NCBI GenBank assembly: GCA_003131315.1
Contig: PKUV01000077.1
Location: 1-64,000 of the forward strand
DNA from: Acidobacteriaceae bacterium
Lineage (GTDB): Bacteria > Acidobacteriota > Terriglobia > Terriglobales > Acidobacteriaceae
Length of the DNA stretch: 64,000 nucleotides
Direction of reading: 5' to 3'
The position numbers and the translations under genes were made by a program. The notes beneath the pieces were generated by a model that had not been told where the DNA came from, did no database searches, and was given only the letters and a program-made list of their open reading frames with translations. Positions 63,739 to 64,000 of this stretch are shown here, one piece after another (within the stretch, counting starts at the first letter, position 1; each line of letters starts with the position of its first letter).

Positions 63739-64000
63739 TCATTGCTCCGCGATGGTCGTCGCATGATGAGCCACGAGCCGCCATTGGCCGCTCTGCTTCA
63801 TATAAACATTCGTAAACCGTCTCGCCTTGTTGTTGACTTTTCCGCGGTAGTTCACAAGCCCGCTGGCGCGTCCCGTCATGACAACCGTGTCTCCATAAAC
63901 GTGCACGCTAAAGTCGTCCTCCGTGAGGGATTCGTGCTTAGCAGCCCCAGACTGGATAGTGGAGAATCGTTGGGCTTTAGTATGAAGCTCCCCGAATACG
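63739..64000 (-). CDS. DUF4440/NTF2-like protein, C-terminal part (runs off the window)
   Basis: An open frame entering from beyond position 64000 reads VFGELHTKAQRFSTIQSG, VHVYGDTVVMTGRASG, RRFTNVYMKQSGQWRLVAH and HATTIAEQ before the TGA at 63739-63741. This is the C-terminal half of a SnoaL/DUF4440-type cone fold, related in style to the protein at 50556. The start and any signal peptide lie outside the window. It is upstream of TonB receptor 3 on the same strand. Confidence 0.75.
   Translation of the reverse strand, partial: VFGELHTKAQRFSTIQSGAAKHESLTEDDFSVHVYGDTVVMTGRASGLVNYRGKVNNKARRFTNVYMKQSGQWRLVAHHATTIAEQ

Noticed and set aside
1-64000. CRISPR array, riboswitch, rRNA or replication origin
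   Set aside because: No regularly spaced repeats, conserved riboswitch core, rRNA sequence or DnaA-box cluster was seen on reading both strands.

Overview
The window reads as chromosomal DNA from a member of the Acidobacteriota (Terriglobia-like). This is an inference from gene style. There are three very large Oar-type TonB-dependent receptors, each starting with a carboxypeptidase-regulatory-like domain. Tat-exported sugar enzymes, P1 and M61 peptidases and YVTN/NHL propellers are also present. No rRNA, complete tRNA, CRISPR array or core housekeeping operon was seen, so this looks like accessory (metabolic-island) DNA.

Layout. 0-2.5 kb is debris: REP-like hairpins, the 3' half of a tRNA-Val gene, a 94-bp repeat that recurs at 45.3 kb, a complete IS5-family element with a frameshifted transposase, and fused fragments of a restriction enzyme and an aminotransferase. 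2.6-11 kb holds a secreted P1 peptidase, an IclR regulator, TonB receptor 1 and a secreted amidohydrolase. 11-15.4 kb is a scar zone with three copies of one integrase 3' tail, tRNA-Val 5' fragments, a scoA fossil and a TPR-protein fossil, around an intact M61 peptidase and a CBS protein. 15.4-21.9 kb is a complete copper/silver-type RND efflux operon (CusC-CusB-CusA order) led by a small Cys/Met-rich exported protein.

22.1-42.9 kb is the most coherent block and is best read as an L-fucoside utilisation locus. A GH29 alpha-L-fucosidase and a GH141-like beta-helix enzyme would release fucose. TonB receptor 2 and an SSS symporter would import it, and an exported RhaM-type mutarotase would equilibrate anomers. 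An aldo/keto reductase and an amidohydrolase-type lactonase would make fuconate. A zinc alcohol dehydrogenase, an SDR, a PfkB kinase and a LarA-type nickel-pincer racemase would act downstream, and a FadR-type GntR regulator sits in the middle. No enolase-superfamily dehydratase or aldolase is present, so the pathway must be completed elsewhere. A second SDR is a pseudogene.

42.9-46.6 kb is again mobile-element residue: an integrase fragment, an ArdC antirestriction gene, the second 94-bp repeat, tRNA-Asp and tRNA-Met 3' halves, and a small acidic protein before a truncated metallopeptidase. 46.6-64 kb is a second catabolic neighbourhood of unknown substrate: NHL propeller, two MFS carriers, an exported metallo-beta-lactamase-fold hydrolase, a ThDP enzyme, an aldehyde dehydrogenase, a Tat-exported VOC protein, a cytochrome c, a YVTN propeller, an alpha/beta hydrolase and TonB receptor 3. 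The window ends inside a DUF4440/NTF2-like gene.
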